Assembly (NCBI GenBank): GCA_019695115.1
Contig: JAIBAP010000027.1
Coordinates: 1 to 64,000 of the forward strand
Direction of reading: 5' to 3'
Length of the DNA: 64,000 bases
DNA from: Caldilineales bacterium
GTDB taxonomy: Bacteria > Chloroflexota > Anaerolineae > J102
In this document: positions 62,224-64,000 of the stretch, piece by piece
How positions within the stretch are numbered: the first letter of the stretch is position 1
How the letters are laid out: each line of letters opens with the position of its first letter
Translations under genes and position numbers: made by a program
The notes under the pieces: generated by a model
Seen by the model: only the letters and a program-made list of their open reading frames with translations
Told to the model about the DNA's origin: nothing
Database searches by the model: none

Positions 62224-63012
62224 TCAGGCCGGCCCCACCGGAGCAGAAGCGGGGGGCTTCTGGGCCACGGCGATGATGCTGGTGCCGATCGGCAACGGCA
62301 GGCGGCGCAAAAGGGCGACCTCGAGCTTGCCGACGCCTGCGAGCAGGGAATTCAGCCAGGGTGGGGCCGGCTCCATCTCCACCTGATAGGCGTCGTCGTC
62401 GAAATGGGGCGACTCCATCTCCGGTTCGCGGCCCAGCCAGCGCCGGCCCAAGATCAACCCGGCCGAAAGGGGGAAGATGAGGGTGAAGTTGTAGCTGCAA
62501 AAAGGCAGTTGCCAGCCGGCCGCCTGCAACTTGCGGCGCAGGTCGGCGGTCGAATAGCGCCGCTGATGGAAGTTGAGCACATCGTTCTGGCTCCAAAGCC
62601 ACATCAACGCCGGCACAGTGACGACCATCCACCCGCCCGGTTTCGTCACCCGATAGGTTTCGGCGAACACCGCTGTCTCGTCGGGGATGTGCTCGACAGT
62701 ATCCAGCAGCGCCACCAGATCGAAACTCCCGTCGGCAAAGGGGATGGCGGCGGCGGAACCCTGGCGCACGTCGAAGCCGCGCTGGTGGGCGATTGGGATC
62801 GGCTTGGGGTTGAATTCAAGACCGGTCACCTCGCCGTAGTGGGCCAGATGATGCATCATGTTCCCGGCCCCTGCGCCCACATCCAACACCCGGCGGCCAT
62901 CCTTGCCCGGCCCGGCGTATTTGTCCAGCAGCGCCAGGATGGCTCGCGTGCGGGTGGCAAACCACCAATGGCGATCTTCTTCGATTTGAACGTGCATACG
63001 AGTGGGCATCAT
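62224..63012 (-). CDS. Class I SAM-dependent methyltransferase
   Basis: A 262-residue protein. VLDVGAGAGNMMHHLAHYGE is the SAM-binding motif I, FDLVALLDTVEHIPDE motif II, KPGGWMVVTVPALMWLWSQN motif III region. A C-terminal hydrophobic segment (FTLIFPLSAGLILGRRWLG) suggests membrane contact. The pattern 'EEDRHWWFATRTRAILALLD' is common near polyprenol or glycan genes. Substrate unknown. Confidence 0.88.
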   Translation of the reverse strand: MMPTRMHVQIEEDRHWWFATRTRAILALLDKYAGPGKDGRRVLDVGAGAGNMMHHLAHYGEVTGLEFNPKPIPIAHQRGFDVRQGSAAAIPFADGSFDLVALLDTVEHIPDETAVFAETYRVTKPGGWMVVTVPALMWLWSQNDVLNFHQRRYSTADLRRKLQAAGWQLPFCSYNFTLIFPLSAGLILGRRWLGREPEMESPHFDDDAYQVEMEPAPPWLNSLLAGVGKLEVALLRRLPLPIGTSIIAVAQKPPASAPVGPA

Positions 63013-63154
63013 GAGCCTGGCCGGTCGGGGATGGGGGTGTTAGCCCCTAGTCTCTGCTGTCCCACGGTTTGCTGTCAAGTTCGGACACGCCCGCCGAAGC
63101 GATGGGCAGACGGTGGTCGTGCTACAATCCCCCCGCCAGGAGACGCCAAAACGC

Positions 63155-64000
63155 ATGTCAATCGCCCACACCCCCTTCCTGCTCGACCTCACCCTCTGGT
63201 ACGGCTGGCGCCAGCGGCTGGGGACGCTGCCCGCCCGCTGGCGACAGCAAACCCTGCCCCAGATCTGCCGCAACCTGGGTGTTCCGGTCTGGATGACGGC
63301 CAAAGCCTACCGACTGGACTGGGGGCCGACCGAGATCAAGGTCGATCGGCAGGGCGGCGAGCGCATCGTCCGTTACGAATCGCCGTTTGGGGTGCTGAGC
63401 GAACGATGGGAAAAAGGCCCCGATGGCGACTGGTGGCAGACCGACTATCTGGTCAAGACCGCCGCCGATCTCAGCATCGCCGGCGCCATCTTGAATGCCC
63501 GCGCCTACCGTTTTGACCGCGCGGCCTACGACAAGCTGCAAGCCGAGGTCGGCGAGGATGGCATCGCCGCCATCGAACTGCCCCGCCGCCCCTTCTCGCA
63601 GATTTTCCTGGAGTGGCTGGGCTGGAGCGATGGCCTGATGTTGTTTTTCGAGGCCGAAGCCGAGATCGAGGCCATCGTCGAACTGCTGGAAGAACAGGTG
63701 CAGGCGCTCGTCCGCGAAGCAGCCACCCTGCCGGGATCGGTCTTCGTCTCGCCCGACAACCTGGATGCGCAGTTCATCGCGCCGGCCTACTTCGACCGTT
63801 ATCTGGCCGCCAGCTATCGCCGCAGCGCCGATGTTTTGCATGCCCAGGGCAAACAGCTCATGGCCGGCACCGGCGGCTACATCCGTCGTTTGCTGGCCCC
63901 GCTGGCTGGGGCGGGCGTGGACGCCGTGCAGGGGATTTCCGGCCCGCCGCAGAGCGACGCCACCCTGGCTGAAGCCCGCGCCATCGCCGGCCCCGACCTG
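63155..64000 (+). CDS. Uroporphyrinogen decarboxylase-like protein (cut by window end)
   Basis: The first 282 codons of a gene that runs out of the window. FFEAEAEIEAIVELLEEQVQ, then APAYFDRYLAASYRRSADVL and LAGAGVDAVQGISGPPQSDA follow the C-terminal half of the UroD/corrinoid methyltransferase-like family, which more often acts in methyl transfer than in haem synthesis in such genomes. Ribosome site AGGAGA before ATG 63155. It is divergent from the methyltransferase gene. Confidence 0.75.
   Translation, partial: MSIAHTPFLLDLTLWYGWRQRLGTLPARWRQQTLPQICRNLGVPVWMTAKAYRLDWGPTEIKVDRQGGERIVRYESPFGVLSERWEKGPDGDWWQTDYLVKTAADLSIAGAILNARAYRFDRAAYDKLQAEVGEDGIAAIELPRRPFSQIFLEWLGWSDGLMLFFEAEAEIEAIVELLEEQVQALVREAATLPGSVFVSPDNLDAQFIAPAYFDRYLAASYRRSADVLHAQGKQLMAGTGGYIRRLLAPLAGAGVDAVQGISGPPQSDATLAEARAIAGPDL

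Noticed and set aside
61703-62386. 227-codon plus-strand frame
   Set aside because: Opposite lepB and the small downstream gene; no motif.

Overview
The window looks like chromosomal DNA of a GC-rich bacterium, most likely a Chloroflexota member (Anaerolineae or Caldilineae type). This is inferred from the gene mix: an XPB-type repair helicase, a deazaflavin-type oxidoreductase, a CoxD/CoxE-like ATPase/VWA pair, a one-chain pyruvate:ferredoxin oxidoreductase, many toxin-antitoxin (TA) pairs and many short intergenic repeats. No rRNA, tRNA or CRISPR array was seen.

Layout. 1-6.5 kb: tandem repeats, an FmdB zinc ribbon, a cNMP-binding patatin, a TPR-RecQ helicase, a deazaflavin-type oxidoreductase and a lipoprotein. 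6.5-12.5 kb (minus): XPB-like helicase plus two helicase-associated proteins. 12.8-22 kb: trpA, trpB and trpF spread along the minus strand, interrupted by a very unusual permease-permease-M28 peptidase fusion, a DUF4143 ATPase, a decayed DUF3800 gene and a Nudix hydrolase. 22-24 kb: a DUF433/DUF5615 TA pair bracketed by two copies of a four-helix-bundle gene. 23.7-33.4 kb: a chromosomal integron. An integron integrase (intI) on the minus strand is followed by about ten plus-strand cassettes separated by attC sites (GCCTAAC...GTTAGGC). The cassettes hold an AT-rich ABC1 kinase, a CPBP protease, five TA pairs, one unknown gene and two copies of a cassette with no gene.

33.5-40 kb: an ATPase island bracketed by a duplicated gene fragment, then clusters of small proteins (zinc ribbons, a CFI-box C-terminal protein, helical proteins). 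40-43.3 kb: a NarL-type two-component system. 43.6-44.2 kb: another TA pair. 44.3-49 kb: a dihydroorotate-dehydrogenase-like protein and pyruvate:ferredoxin oxidoreductase (nifJ). 49.3-52.3 kb: a MoxR ATPase and a VWA protein with a TA pair between them. 52.5-55.7 kb: an MNT nucleotidyltransferase with a broken partner, a regulator with a degenerate receiver, and two secreted proteins. 56-59.3 kb: panD, a DUF2520 reductase-like gene, panB and panC, a pantothenate operon. 59.3-64 kb: an AI-2E transporter/HAD fusion, signal peptidase I, a small protein, a methyltransferase and the start of a uroporphyrinogen-decarboxylase-like gene.

Two themes stand out. First, short dispersed repeats that normally lie between genes are also found in frame inside conserved enzymes: IntI twice, NifJ three times, TrpF once, RecQ once. 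In IntI, removing 24 nt at each place restores the family consensus. Second, five solitary toxin or nucleotidyltransferase modules, inside and outside the integron, have the same promoter geometry (TTGNNN, 17 nt, -10 box, 6 nt, start codon). This predicts leaderless mRNAs and lets each cassette be expressed from its own promoter.
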